DNA of 64,000 bases from JBIQJD01 sp044507695 (GCA_044507695.1 JBIQJD010000006.1:124001-188000), one strand, 5' to 3'; positions 27,822 to 37,222 are shown, numbered from the stretch's first letter. Numbers and translations: made by a program. The notes: a model not told the origin generated them from the sequence alone.

Positions 27822-28353
27822 AATGAAATTTCTTGCCGGATATATAAGATTTGCGGATAAACTTTCTTCAAAAACAGGAATTGTTATCTCCTGGTTAACG
27901 CTCCTGCTTGTTCTTGTAACTTGTTATGATGTGATAGCAAGGTATTTATTAAATCATAGCAGCGTTGCAGCACAGGAACTTGAGTGGCATTTATTTGCAG
28001 TTATTTTTTTAGTTGGTTCAGCTTATACTTTAAAGATTGATGATCATGTTCGCGTTGATGTTTTTTATTCAAGATTACCAGATTATAAAAAAGCGTGGAT
28101 AAATCTGCTGGGCACAATTTTATTACTTATTCCGTTTTGTGTATTTGTAATTTTATCTTCACTTGATTTTGTTGAAGCTTCATGGAAATTTAAGGAAATG
28201 TCTCCCGATGCCGGCGGACTTCCTGCACGATACATTCTAAAGACCATCGTACCTTTTTCATTTTTGTTACTCATCATTGAAGCAATATCACTTGCAGTAA
28301 AATCATTTATAAAGATTATGAATTACCATTATCAAAAAGCGGATAAAAATTAA
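27808..28353 (+). CDS. TRAP transporter small permease (DctQ)
   Basis: The four-helix small membrane subunit of a tripartite ATP-independent periplasmic transporter. The DctQ pattern is VLVTCYDVIARYLLNHSSVAAQELEWHLFAVIFLVGSAYTLKIDDHVRVDVFYSRLP. Length 181 from ATG 27808, which overlaps yraN by 14 bases; a second ATG at 27823, one base after the yraN stop, gives 176 residues and is just as plausible. Its TAA overlaps the start of the large permease (TAATG). Confidence 0.92.
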   Translation: MHLIRMKFLAGYIRFADKLSSKTGIVISWLTLLLVLVTCYDVIARYLLNHSSVAAQELEWHLFAVIFLVGSAYTLKIDDHVRVDVFYSRLPDYKKAWINLLGTILLLIPFCVFVILSSLDFVEASWKFKEMSPDAGGLPARYILKTIVPFSFLLLIIEAISLAVKSFIKIMNYHYQKADKN

Positions 28354-29666
28354 TGGAAACTCTTCCGATTATTTTTTTCATAACCGTTCTTCTTTGCCTT
28401 CTTTTTGGTTTTCCTGTTGCTTTTACATTAGGAGGAGTATCATTCATATTCGGCATTTTAACATTTGGATTTGATTTCTTTAACCTGCTTCCGTTACGGA
28501 TTTGGGGAATCATGTCTAATTATGTTCTCATTGCTGTTCCACTTTTTATTTTTATGGGAGTAATGCTTGAAAAATCCGGCATTGCTGAAGAACTCCTTGA
28601 AACAATGGCGCTTCTGTTCGGCAGATTAAAAGGTGGATTAGCTTTTTCTGTTTTGGCTGTTGGTGCAATGCTTGGCGCCTCAACCGGAATTGTTGGAGCA
28701 ACTGTTGTAACAATGGGTGTGCTTAGTTTGCCGGTTATGCTCAAGCGCGGTTATCCTCCTCCAACTGCATCCGGAATTATTATGGCATCCGGAACTCTCG
28801 GACAAATTATTCCACCAAGCATCATCCTTATTCTTCTCGGAAGTGTTCTCAATGTTCCCGTGGGTGATCTTTTTGTTGGAGCATTAATTCCAGGGTTGGT
28901 TCTGGTAGGATTGTATTTCATTTGGATTGTTATCCTTACTTTTATAAAACCTCACACTGTACCATCAATGCCTGAGGATGAAATTAAAAAATTTGTTGGT
29001 ACTAATCGGATAAAAAAAATTATAACTGCATTTCTATTTCCTTCAATATTAATTGTATCTGTTCTTGGTTCAATATTTTTAGGAATTGCTTCACCAACCG
29101 AAGCGGCAGCAGTTGGCGCTCTTGGTGCTGTTGTTTTAACAATTATCCGCGGACAGCTTACTATTGAAAATTTAAAATCGGTAATGCTTAGAACAACCTC
29201 TCTTACAAGCATGGCTTTTTTGATATTGGTTGGTGCTTCTGTTTTCGGATTGGTTTTCAGGGGAATGCACGGTGATCGCTACCTTGCCGAATTGATTTTA
29301 TCCTCTAATATGGAACCTCACCATTTTCTTGCTCTTGTACTAATAATAATTTTTGTGTGCGGATTTTTTATCGATTTTATTGAGATCATTTTTATTATCG
29401 TGCCTGTAGTTGCTCCGATTTTTATTCATCTCAATATTGATTTATTATGGATTGGCATCCTCATTGCAATGAATTTACAAACTTCATTTTTAACACCGCC
29501 ATTTGGTTTTTCAATCTTTTATTTAAAAGGAGTGGCTCCGCCTGAAGTTACAACCCGTCATCTATATAATGGAATAATCCCTTTTGTAATATTACAGTTG
29601 ATTGCCTTATTACTTATAATATTTTTCCCTGATCTGGCCTTGTGGCTTCCAAAATATCTTGGATGA
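28353..29666 (+). CDS. TRAP transporter large permease (DctM)
   Basis: The 12-helix transport subunit (437 residues) of a TRAP system, using Na+ or H+ gradients to import the ligand delivered by a periplasmic binding protein. Typical segments: FGFPVAFTLGGVSFIFG, YVLIAVPLFIFMGVMLEKSGIAEELLE, GALGASTGIVGATVVTMGVLSLPVML-type helix, SGTLGQIIPPSIILILLG, ASPTEAAAVGALGA and the C-terminal NLQTSFLTPPFGFSIFYLKGVAP. It is translationally coupled to DctQ. The binding-protein gene lies next door but converges on this one. Confidence 0.95.
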   Translation: METLPIIFFITVLLCLLFGFPVAFTLGGVSFIFGILTFGFDFFNLLPLRIWGIMSNYVLIAVPLFIFMGVMLEKSGIAEELLETMALLFGRLKGGLAFSVLAVGAMLGASTGIVGATVVTMGVLSLPVMLKRGYPPPTASGIIMASGTLGQIIPPSIILILLGSVLNVPVGDLFVGALIPGLVLVGLYFIWIVILTFIKPHTVPSMPEDEIKKFVGTNRIKKIITAFLFPSILIVSVLGSIFLGIASPTEAAAVGALGAVVLTIIRGQLTIENLKSVMLRTTSLTSMAFLILVGASVFGLVFRGMHGDRYLAELILSSNMEPHHFLALVLIIIFVCGFFIDFIEIIFIIVPVVAPIFIHLNIDLLWIGILIAMNLQTSFLTPPFGFSIFYLKGVAPPEVTTRHLYNGIIPFVILQLIALLLIIFFPDLALWLPKYLG

Positions 29667-29707
29667 TTTCCACAGAGCTCAATCAGATTTAACAGGCTCA
29701 TTTTGCG

Positions 29708-30817
29708 TTATATATAATTTCGTTCAATAATAGCAGTATAAGGATTCATTTGCTTTTTAAAATTCAAATATGAATCATAAATCTTCTTTGCCTGCTTATC
29801 TGCGGATGTAAGTTCATTTAAAACTTCATCAGTATATTTTTTAAGCAGCAAAAGTACCCCCTGCGGATATTCTCTGAACTTTACTCCTTCTGAAAGCATT
29901 TTTTGATAATATTCGCTGTTCATCTTTTCAAATTCTGAAAGCATAATTGTGTTAGCTGCCGTAGCTGCTGTTCTAACTATTGCTTTTAAATCATCACTCA
30001 GTTGTTCAAATGCTTTTTTGTTTATAAGCAGCTCCAAAGTTCCGGTTGGTTCCTGCCAGCCCGGGTAGTAATAGTATTTTGCAATTTTATGAAATCCCAT
30101 CAGGTGATCATGATAAGGTCCAACCCATTCAAGAGCATCAATTACTCCTCTTTCAAGATTTGTATAAAGTTCACCTGCGGGAGAAAGAATTGATGCGGCA
30201 CCGGCTTTGGTTATTACACGCCCACCCAAACCGGGCATTCTTATTTTCAATCCTTTAAGATCACTGGCGGAATTAATTTCTCGATTAAACCATCCGCCCA
30301 TTTGTCCGCCGGTATTTCCTGCCGGCATGGGGAGCAAATTATAATTTGCGTAAGTTTCTTCCCACAATTCATTTCCACCGCCATAAAAAAGCCATGCATT
30401 TGTTTGCTGTGTATTCATCCCGAAAGGTACACCAGTAAAAAATTGTGCAGCAGGAACTTTACCAGCCCAGTAATAAGCCGCACCATGTCCCATCTCTGCA
30501 ACACCTTGAGAAACAGCATCAAATACTTCCAGTGCGGGAACAAGTTCACCTCCGCCATATACTTGTATTTTAATTCTTCCGGCAGACATTTTATTTATCA
30601 TTTCTGCAATTAATTCTGCACGCTCACCAAGTATAGGAAAATGCGGAGGCCAGGTTGTAACCATTTTCCATTCGTAAACTTTATCAGTATTGATTGCTGC
30701 AGTTCGCTGTTCATTGTTTCCGCAGCCGGATAATAAGCTTGTTCCGGCAGCGGCTGCTGCGGCTGCTGCGGCTGCACCGGCAGTTTTAATGAAATCTCTT
30801 CGTAAAAACTTTTTCAT
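29708..30817 (-). CDS. TRAP transporter substrate-binding protein (DctP), Tat lipoprotein
   Basis: A periplasmic ligand-binding subunit of 369 residues. Its leader combines a twin-arginine motif (R6-R7 in LRRDFIK), a run of ten alanines, and a lipobox LLSGC (C32), so it is probably exported folded and anchored as a lipoprotein. The mature part is DctP-like: YEWKMVTTWPPHFPILGERAELIAEMINKMSAGRIKIQVYGGGEL, and GGRVITKAGAASILSPAGELYTNLERGVIDALEWVGPYHD, similar to members that bind alpha-keto acids. GAGGGA precedes ATG 30817. It faces the DctQM genes tail to tail with 41 bases between, an unusual layout. Confidence 0.93.
   Translation of the reverse strand: MKKFLRRDFIKTAGAAAAAAAAAAGTSLLSGCGNNEQRTAAINTDKVYEWKMVTTWPPHFPILGERAELIAEMINKMSAGRIKIQVYGGGELVPALEVFDAVSQGVAEMGHGAAYYWAGKVPAAQFFTGVPFGMNTQQTNAWLFYGGGNELWEETYANYNLLPMPAGNTGGQMGGWFNREINSASDLKGLKIRMPGLGGRVITKAGAASILSPAGELYTNLERGVIDALEWVGPYHDHLMGFHKIAKYYYYPGWQEPTGTLELLINKKAFEQLSDDLKAIVRTAATAANTIMLSEFEKMNSEYYQKMLSEGVKFREYPQGVLLLLKKYTDEVLNELTSADKQAKKIYDSYLNFKKQMNPYTAIIERNYI
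30750..30776 (-). repeat. Three 9-bp tandem repeats coding the poly-Ala leader
   Basis: On the plus strand GCGGCTGCT, GCGGCTGCT, GCGGCTGCA in tandem. They encode nine of the ten consecutive alanines in the DctP signal peptide. The unit is a multiple of three, so slippage would change leader length without breaking the frame. Confidence 0.8.
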
Positions 30818-31174
30818 TTGTCCCTCGGAATGATGAATAATTTGATTTGGATATCAGAAACTTATTAAATCATTCTTATAATATACAACAGTAAAATTTT
30901 TTAGGCATAAAAGATATCCGGTAAGATTATTGAGAGGAATTTTTAATCTTCCATATAAATTTTCCTTACATCATACTTCTGATCTTTGCCTGGAAACACA
31001 TGGGAATTCAATATGAATTTGAATGAATCAATTCTCAATCATTATCGTAATCAAAATTATTGAGTTAAAACAAAGATGCGTTAATATATAAAACGGATGA
31101 GTTGGTGCATATTTTATTAAGGCTTATTTTTTATTATTTTTCTGCACAATCAAGCAAAATAAAAGAAGTATTTT
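30818..31174. other. Gene-free divergent intergenic region
   Basis: 357 bases between the divergent dctP and MlaE-like genes. It must hold promoters for both, but I find no good TTTG/TAnnTTTG pair and no riboswitch-like structure. The only repeat I see is a 12-base direct repeat GCACAATCAAGC at 31144-31155 and again at 31178-31189, the second copy lying just inside the coding start. Confidence 0.6.
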
Positions 31175-31999
31175 GTGGCACAATCAAGCCGGGAAAATAT
31201 TGAAGATTTAGACCTGGAAACCAAACCATCTGATTTTATCCAAAAGCTTAACAATTTTTTTGAAATTATTGCAGAGCTGAGCCTTTTTTCAATCAGGTTT
31301 TTTAAGAATGTTTTTATCCCGCCTTATGAATTTGGTGAAATAAAAACACACATGGTTTTTCTTGGTGTTAAAACTTTGCCGATAGTAAGTGTAACAGGAT
31401 TTATCATCGGGCTTGTGCTTGCAATGCAAAGCCAGCCGGTAATGCAAAGGTTCGGCGCGGAATCATTTCTTCCAACAATGGTTTCATTATCCGTTGTTAG
31501 AGAACTCGGTCCGGTTTTAACTGCATTAATTTTTGCCGGCAGAGTAAGTTCGGGAATTGGTGCAGAGCTTGGGTCAATGCGCGTAACAGAACAGATTGAT
31601 GCAATGGAAGTCTCCGGAATAAATCCGTTCCGTTTTCTTGTTGTTACAAGAATTATTGCCTGCGCTCTTATTCTTCCTATCTTAACTATGTATGTAAATT
31701 TCCTTGCTATAATCGGCGGATTCATTGCAATTTTTCTTTCAACCGGAATTAATTTTGAACTATACATTGATAGTGTTTTCAAAGCTTTATCTTTTTCTGA
31801 TCTGATTCCGGGAACTGCAAAAACAATTTTCTTTGGATTCATTGTTGGTGTGGTTGGTGCATACAAAGGTTATAATGCCACAAACGGAACCGCCGGAGTT
31901 GGTGAAGCTTCAACAAGTTCTGTTGTACTTTCATCCTTGCTTATTCTTATTGTTGATATGGTGCTTGTAAAAATTACGGTGTGGTTATGGGCAGTCTGA
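31175..31999 (+). CDS. MlaE-family ABC transporter permease
   Basis: Inner-membrane permease (274 residues) of an Mla/YrbE-type lipid transporter that moves phospholipids between inner and outer membranes. The MlaE pattern is clear: FLGVKTLPIVSVTGFIIGLVLAMQSQPVMQRFGAESFLPTMVSLSVVRELGPVLTALIFAGRVSSGIGAELGSMRVTEQIDAMEVSGINP. A 45-residue polar N-terminal extension precedes the membrane domain. The start is a GTG at 31175. It overlaps the ATPase gene start (TGATG at 31997-32001). Confidence 0.94.
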   Translation: MAQSSRENIEDLDLETKPSDFIQKLNNFFEIIAELSLFSIRFFKNVFIPPYEFGEIKTHMVFLGVKTLPIVSVTGFIIGLVLAMQSQPVMQRFGAESFLPTMVSLSVVRELGPVLTALIFAGRVSSGIGAELGSMRVTEQIDAMEVSGINPFRFLVVTRIIACALILPILTMYVNFLAIIGGFIAIFLSTGINFELYIDSVFKALSFSDLIPGTAKTIFFGFIVGVVGAYKGYNATNGTAGVGEASTSSVVLSSLLILIVDMVLVKITVWLWAV

Positions 32000-32742
32000 T
32001 GGTTGAAGTTAAAAATGTTTCAAAGGCATTTGGCAACCACGTTGTGCTTGATGATGTTTCCGTAAATATTAATAAAGGAGAAAATCTTGTTTTATTTGGA
32101 AGAAGCGGAACAGGCAAAAGCGTTTTATTAAAATGTATTGTAAGATTGCTTGATCCGGATAAAGGTGAAATTTTTGTTGATGGACAGAATGTTCTGGAAA
32201 TGGAAGGAGAAGCATTAATTGAATTGCGTAAACAGGTTGGCTTCCTTTTTCAAAGCGGAGCGTTGTATGATTCAATGACTGTGAGGGAAAATCTGGAATT
32301 TCCATTAATCAGAAATTTTAATTTTACTGCATCAGAAAGATTAGAAAAAGTTAAAACTGCGCTTCATAATGTTGGACTCGAAAAATCAATAAACAAAATG
32401 CCGTCTGAATTATCGGGCGGAATGAGAAAACGGATTGCTCTTGCAAGAACAATAATTTCTGAACCTAAATTAATTCTGTATGATGAACCAACAACTGGGC
32501 TTGATCCAATTACAGTAAAAGAAATAAGTGAATTGATTGTTGAACTGCAGAAAGATTTGAACATAACTTCGCTCGTTGTAACGCATGATCTTATCTGTGC
32601 AAAAATAATTTCAGATCACGCAGTTGTACTTAAAGATGCAAAAATAATTTACCGCGGAAATCTTGATGAGTTAACTGCTTCAGATGATCCGTTCCTTAAG
32701 GATTTTTTCAGTATGGAACCCTCGGGAACAATGAAGTATTAA
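31999..32742 (+). CDS. MlaF-like ABC transporter ATP-binding protein
   Basis: ATPase of the lipid transporter, 247 residues. Walker A FGRSGTGKSVLLKCI, Q-loop FLFQSGALYDSMTVRENLEFPL (the SGALFDSLTV-type signature typical of MlaF), ABC signature ELSGGMRKRIALARTI, Walker B LILYDEPTTGLDP and the H-loop VVTHD. The ATG at 31999 overlaps the permease stop codon; upstream in-frame GTG and ATG codons (31981, 31987) lie inside the permease gene and are less likely. Confidence 0.94.
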   Translation: MVEVKNVSKAFGNHVVLDDVSVNINKGENLVLFGRSGTGKSVLLKCIVRLLDPDKGEIFVDGQNVLEMEGEALIELRKQVGFLFQSGALYDSMTVRENLEFPLIRNFNFTASERLEKVKTALHNVGLEKSINKMPSELSGGMRKRIALARTIISEPKLILYDEPTTGLDPITVKEISELIVELQKDLNITSLVVTHDLICAKIISDHAVVLKDAKIIYRGNLDELTASDDPFLKDFFSMEPSGTMKY

Positions 32743-32765
32743 CTTCCAAATTAAAGGAGTTTTAA

Positions 32766-33809
32766 TTGGCTGCAAAAACATCAGGTGTTAAATTAGGTAT
32801 TTTTATCTTCATCGGATTGGCAATCCTTGTTATTGCAATTTTCCTTATCGGTGATAAGCAATCGTTGTTCAGATCAACATTTAATGTGAAGGCTTACTTT
32901 AAAGATATTCAGGGATTGCGAAGCGGCGCTACCGTAAGATTAAGCGGAATTGATGTTGGAAGTGTTGATGCTGTAAGAATCATCAATGATACTACCGGGC
33001 GTGTTGAAGTAACGATGAGTCTTATTGAAGATATTCAAAGATTTATTCGCACTGATACTAAAGCTACAATACAAACTGAAGGGCTTGTTGGGAATAAAGT
33101 TATCGTGCTTGAAATCGGCAGCAGCAGGGCTGATCCAGTTGGGGAGGGTGGAACGATTCAGGCTAAAGATCCTATAGGATTTGCGGAAGTGATTGAAGAA
33201 ACTCAGGGAATAATGCAATACACAAAAGAAATTACAAGGGATCTTTCAGAAATAGTTGCGCGCGTTAATCGCGGTGAAGGTTCAATTGGTAAGCTTCTTG
33301 TAGATGAAGAACTTTATTCAAACGCAACGGGCCTTACACGCCGCGCAGATCAGAGTCTGCAGGCTATTACAACGGAGCTTAATAATCTAACAACGCTGTT
33401 TAATGAGTTAGGAACCGGAGTTCAGCGTGTTGTTAGTAATGTAGATTCTGTTGTGCTGGATGTAAATGAATTGATCACCGGAATTCAGCAGGGAAAAGGA
33501 TTAATGGGGAAATTGGTTGTTGCCGAAAGTGATCTGGATTCAACAATAACGTACACTTTAAAAAATGTTCAGCAGACAAGCACCGATGCAAGGCTTGCAG
33601 CATCACGCCTTGCGGAGAATATGGAAGCGTTGAAACATAACTGGCTCTTCAAAAGTTACTTTGAAGAACGTGGTTACTGGGATAAAGCTGAATATGAAGA
33701 TGCAATCGAATCAAAGCTGATTGAACTGAATGATAAAATAAAAATGCTTGATGAACGAATTGAAACACTGCGCAGTTTTGAAGCAAAAAATGTAAATGAA
33801 ACTAAATAA
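32766..33809 (+). CDS. MlaD/MCE-domain lipid-binding protein
   Basis: A single-pass inner-membrane protein of 347 residues facing the periplasm. One helix (LGIFIFIGLAILVIAIFLIG) is followed by the MCE domain (about 36-120: FNVKAYFKDIQGLRSGATVRLSGIDVGSVDAVRI...VTMSLIEDIQRFIRTDTKATIQTEGLVGNKVIVLEIG) and a long helical tail (about 150-345). MCE domains form hexameric rings that carry lipids. The start is a TTG with AAAGGAG upstream. Third gene of the permease-ATPase-MCE operon; MlaB and MlaC equivalents are not seen here. Confidence 0.93.
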   Translation: MAAKTSGVKLGIFIFIGLAILVIAIFLIGDKQSLFRSTFNVKAYFKDIQGLRSGATVRLSGIDVGSVDAVRIINDTTGRVEVTMSLIEDIQRFIRTDTKATIQTEGLVGNKVIVLEIGSSRADPVGEGGTIQAKDPIGFAEVIEETQGIMQYTKEITRDLSEIVARVNRGEGSIGKLLVDEELYSNATGLTRRADQSLQAITTELNNLTTLFNELGTGVQRVVSNVDSVVLDVNELITGIQQGKGLMGKLVVAESDLDSTITYTLKNVQQTSTDARLAASRLAENMEALKHNWLFKSYFEERGYWDKAEYEDAIESKLIELNDKIKMLDERIETLRSFEAKNVNETK

Positions 33810-33822
33810 TTTTTTCCCACAG

Positions 33823-34236
33823 TTAATCGTTCGGCGCTGATTCACCGGTAGTTGTTCCTTTATAAGTTGCAATGTACCAATTATTACCTGATTGATCTGC
33901 CAGTTCTGCGCCGCGTTCGCCATAATGCTTATCTGAAGGCTCACCTAAAGATTTTGCTCCGGCTGCTAATGCTTTTTTAAAAACTGTATCAACATCCGGA
34001 ACGTAAACGTGAAGTGCTGCCGGAATTGTATGCCAAACTTCATTGGATTCCGAGAGTTCAATTATTGAATCATCAATAATCATTGCTGCATGAATAATTT
34101 TTCCATTATCATCTACATGTTTTTCAAGCAGCTTACCATCAAAAACCTGTTCAATAAATTTCAATACTGATTCAGCATTTTTTACAATTAGATATGGTGT
34201 AACTGCTTTATAGCCTTCAGGTTTATAATTTGGCAT
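33823..34236 (-). CDS. VOC-family (glyoxalase/PhnB-like) protein
   Basis: A 137-residue vicinal-oxygen-chelate fold protein: YKAVTPYLIVKNAESVLKFIEQVFDGKLLEKHVDDNGKIIHAAMIIDDSIIELSE, then HVYVPDVDTVFKKALAAGAKSLGEPSDKHYGERGAELADQSGNNWYIAT. It matches PhnB-like members often annotated as glyoxalase or extradiol dioxygenase; an exact activity cannot be assigned. AAGGAG precedes ATG 34236. It converges on the MCE gene with 13 bases between. Confidence 0.9.
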   Translation of the reverse strand: MPNYKPEGYKAVTPYLIVKNAESVLKFIEQVFDGKLLEKHVDDNGKIIHAAMIIDDSIIELSESNEVWHTIPAALHVYVPDVDTVFKKALAAGAKSLGEPSDKHYGERGAELADQSGNNWYIATYKGTTTGESAPND

Positions 34237-34366
34237 AGTTTCTCCTTTATTTTTAAAGAAATTTATTTTGAATCTAAATGTTATTTACGAATGATGTATT
34301 ACTTTTTCAACTCATTTATCACTTAAAATTTTGTAAATTACCGGTTCGAATTTTTGAAAAACCAAT

Positions 34367-37144
34367 ATGACAAGCTCACAAAATCTAAAAGAAAAAAAAA
34401 TAATTGTTAAAGGAGCGAGGGAACACAATTTAAAAAACCTGAGCTTTGAACTGCCGAGAAATAAACTTGTTGTATTTACCGGTGTAAGCGGCAGCGGAAA
34501 ATCGTCACTCGTGTTTGATACAATTTATGCTGAAGGACAGCGCCGATATGTTGAAAGCCTTTCAGCATATGCCCGCCAGTTTCTTGAACGCATGAATAAA
34601 CCGGATGTTGATTTAATCCAGGGCATTTCTCCTGCTGTAGCAATTGAACAAAAAACAGGCGCCCGCAACACGCGTTCAACGGTTGGTACAACTACAGAAG
34701 TGTATGATTATCTCAGACTACTTTTTGCACGCATTGGAAAGACAATCTGTTTCGTATGTGGTAATGAAGTTAAAAAAGCTTCCACCGGTACTGTTAGTGA
34801 TTGGCTTGAAAATCAGCCGGAGGGAACAAAGTTTTATCTTACTTTTCCAATTCATGAACATTCCGGAAAATCTGCCAAACAGGAAATTGATCATCTGAAG
34901 AAGCGTGGTTTTTTCCGAATCTATCTTAACGGAAATATAACTGATCTTAATGAAGATGAAGTTAAGCTGAATAAGAAAAATAATATCAGGGTTGTAATTG
35001 AAAGATTTAAAGTAAATAAAGGTAAGGTACGTGAAAGGCTTGCAGATGCAATTGAAGTAACATTTAAAGAAGGCGATAACAAGCTCGTTTTAATTAATGC
35101 AGAGACAGGTGAAGAAAAAGAATTTAACAAATCTTATGAATGCTGCGGAATAAAATATGAAGAACCGGAGCCGCGGTTTTTCTCTTTCAATAATCCGTTC
35201 GGTGCGTGTCCGGTCTGCCAGGGTTTCAGCAAGGTTATTGGTGTTGATATGAACCTGGTTGTTCCAAACCCAAACTTATCAATTATAGATGGAGCTATCG
35301 CTCCTTTCAGATCTCCCAAGTACAGTGTTCACATGCGTGATCTTGTGCAAAATGCAAAAAAATTCGGAATACCTCTCCAGGTTCCTTTTAAAGAATTAAC
35401 TGCCGAACAGGTTCAGCTAATACAAAAAGGATTTGGTGATTACATTGGGCTGGATAAATTTTTTGAACAGCTTGAAACCAAAACTTATAAAATGCACATA
35501 CGTGTTTTGCTCAGCCGGTACAGAGGTTATACAACTTGTTCTGCATGTAAAGGTTCAAGATTAAGAAGAGAAGCACTGCAGGTAAAAATAAATGGTAAAT
35601 CCATAAATGATGTTGTTCAGTTGCCTATTGAACAATCATTAAAATTTTTTGAAGAACTGCAGCTTTCAGATTATGATATGCTTGTTGGTGAGAGAGTATT
35701 GAAAGAAATAATCAAACGGTTAACATTTCTTAATAATGTTGGAATTGGTTATCTGACACTTGACCGGCTCAGCAGTACACTTTCCGGCGGAGAAACGCAG
35801 CGGATAAATCTTGCAACTTCACTCGGCTCCGCATTAGTTGGTACACTTTACGTACTTGATGAACCAAGTATAGGGCTTCATCCGAGAGATAACACAAAGC
35901 TTATCAACATTCTTAAAAATTTAAGAGATATTGGTAACTCTGTTCTTGTGGTTGAACATGATCCTGAAATGATGAAGGAAGCGGATATACTTGTGGATAT
36001 GGGTCCGAAAGCTGGTATTAACGGCGGTGAAATTGTTGCAATGGGAACGTACGAAGAAGTTTTGAAAAATGGGAATTCACTTACAGGAAAATATCTTTCC
36101 GGTGCAGTTAAAATTCCCGTACCGAGGAAAAGAATTACTAAACAGACTAAACAGATAAAGATAATTGGCGCTGCTGAAAATAATCTCAAAAATATAGATG
36201 TTAATATTCCGCTAAATAAATTTGTTGTAATAACCGGAGTAAGTGGTTCAGGTAAAAGTACATTGGTACACGATGTTCTTTACGCCGGCATTGCAAAGCA
36301 TCTTGGCTTTGCGCCTTCAAAGGTAGGAAGGTTTGAAGATATCCAGGGTTTACAGCATATTGATGAAATTGAAATTGTTGACCAATCACCGATTGGAAAA
36401 TCACCTCGTTCAAATCCCATAAGCTACATTAAAGCTTATGAATTAATCCGTGAATTATTTGCATCAACACATCAGGCGCGCGCAAGAGGTTATAAACCGG
36501 GTTACTTTTCATTTAACGTGCCGGGAGGAAGATGTGAAACCTGCCAGGGTGATGGTTTCATTAAAGTTGAAATGCAGTTTCTTGCTGATCTTTATCTTGA
36601 ATGCGAAGACTGCGAAGGCACCCGTTTTAAAAAAGAAATCCGTGAAATTACTTACCGCGGGAAAAATCTTGTTGATGTTCTTAATATGACTGTAGACGAA
36701 GCAGTTGAATATTTTAAGGGTGAGGATAAAATTGTAAAACATTTGCAGATTCTTTCCGAAGTTGGATTGGGTTATATAAAATTGGGTCAGCCTTCGAATA
36801 CTTTATCAGGCGGAGAAGCACAAAGGATCAAACTTGCATCTCATCTTACAGCACAGAAGGATAGAAAACATACTCTTTTTATTTTTGATGAACCTACCAC
36901 CGGTTTACATTTTGATGATATATCCAAACTGCTGAATTGTTTTAATCTTTTAATTGAACGAAATAATTCTGTAGTAATAATTGAACATAATCTTGATGTA
37001 ATAAAATGCGCAGATCATATAATTGATCTTGGACCTGAAGCTGGTGCAAATGGCGGTAAGATTGTTGCTGAAGGCACTCCTGAAGAAATAGTTCAAAATC
37101 CAAATTCCTGGACAGGCAAATATTTGCGAAGTTATCTTGATTAA
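34367..37144 (+). CDS. uvrA: Excinuclease ABC subunit A
   Basis: Damage-recognition ATPase of nucleotide-excision repair, 925 residues (usual about 940). Two ABC ATPase modules: Walker A GVSGSGKSSLVFDTIYAEGQ and GVSGSGKSTLVHDVLYAG; signatures LSGGETQRINLA and LSGGEAQRIKLA; Walker B LYVLDEPSIGLHPRD and LFIFDEPTTGLHFDD. Zinc-binding pairs are present (CFVCG, CCG...CPVCQGF, CSACKG, CETCQGDGF...CEDCEGTRF). Nothing in the sequence looks atypical, and it appears to be a single-gene transcription unit. Confidence 0.98.
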   Translation: MTSSQNLKEKKIIVKGAREHNLKNLSFELPRNKLVVFTGVSGSGKSSLVFDTIYAEGQRRYVESLSAYARQFLERMNKPDVDLIQGISPAVAIEQKTGARNTRSTVGTTTEVYDYLRLLFARIGKTICFVCGNEVKKASTGTVSDWLENQPEGTKFYLTFPIHEHSGKSAKQEIDHLKKRGFFRIYLNGNITDLNEDEVKLNKKNNIRVVIERFKVNKGKVRERLADAIEVTFKEGDNKLVLINAETGEEKEFNKSYECCGIKYEEPEPRFFSFNNPFGACPVCQGFSKVIGVDMNLVVPNPNLSIIDGAIAPFRSPKYSVHMRDLVQNAKKFGIPLQVPFKELTAEQVQLIQKGFGDYIGLDKFFEQLETKTYKMHIRVLLSRYRGYTTCSACKGSRLRREALQVKINGKSINDVVQLPIEQSLKFFEELQLSDYDMLVGERVLKEIIKRLTFLNNVGIGYLTLDRLSSTLSGGETQRINLATSLGSALVGTLYVLDEPSIGLHPRDNTKLINILKNLRDIGNSVLVVEHDPEMMKEADILVDMGPKAGINGGEIVAMGTYEEVLKNGNSLTGKYLSGAVKIPVPRKRITKQTKQIKIIGAAENNLKNIDVNIPLNKFVVITGVSGSGKSTLVHDVLYAGIAKHLGFAPSKVGRFEDIQGLQHIDEIEIVDQSPIGKSPRSNPISYIKAYELIRELFASTHQARARGYKPGYFSFNVPGGRCETCQGDGFIKVEMQFLADLYLECEDCEGTRFKKEIREITYRGKNLVDVLNMTVDEAVEYFKGEDKIVKHLQILSEVGLGYIKLGQPSNTLSGGEAQRIKLASHLTAQKDRKHTLFIFDEPTTGLHFDDISKLLNCFNLLIERNNSVVIIEHNLDVIKCADHIIDLGPEAGANGGKIVAEGTPEEIVQNPNSWTGKYLRSYLD

Positions 37145-37214
37145 GTTTTCTGGAAAAATGATTTTCTAACTTTTTCTAATCCAATTTAATCAAATAATCA
37201 TCTCACTTTTTATT

Positions 37215-37222
37215 TAAATTTG
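37215..37222 (+). promoter_or_regulatory. Possible -7 element for the SMR gene
   Basis: TAAATTTG 26 bases before the ATG fits TAnnTTTG. No convincing TTTG lies at the proper distance upstream, so support is weak. Confidence 0.3.

Noticed and set aside
31324..31866. 180-codon minus-strand frame inside the MlaE-like permease gene
   Set aside because: It mirrors the conserved permease codons and shows no family motif; antisense shadow.
34335..34366. CCGGTTCGAAT resembling a tRNA T-arm before uvrA
   Set aside because: No acceptor stem, D-arm or anticodon arm can be built around it.
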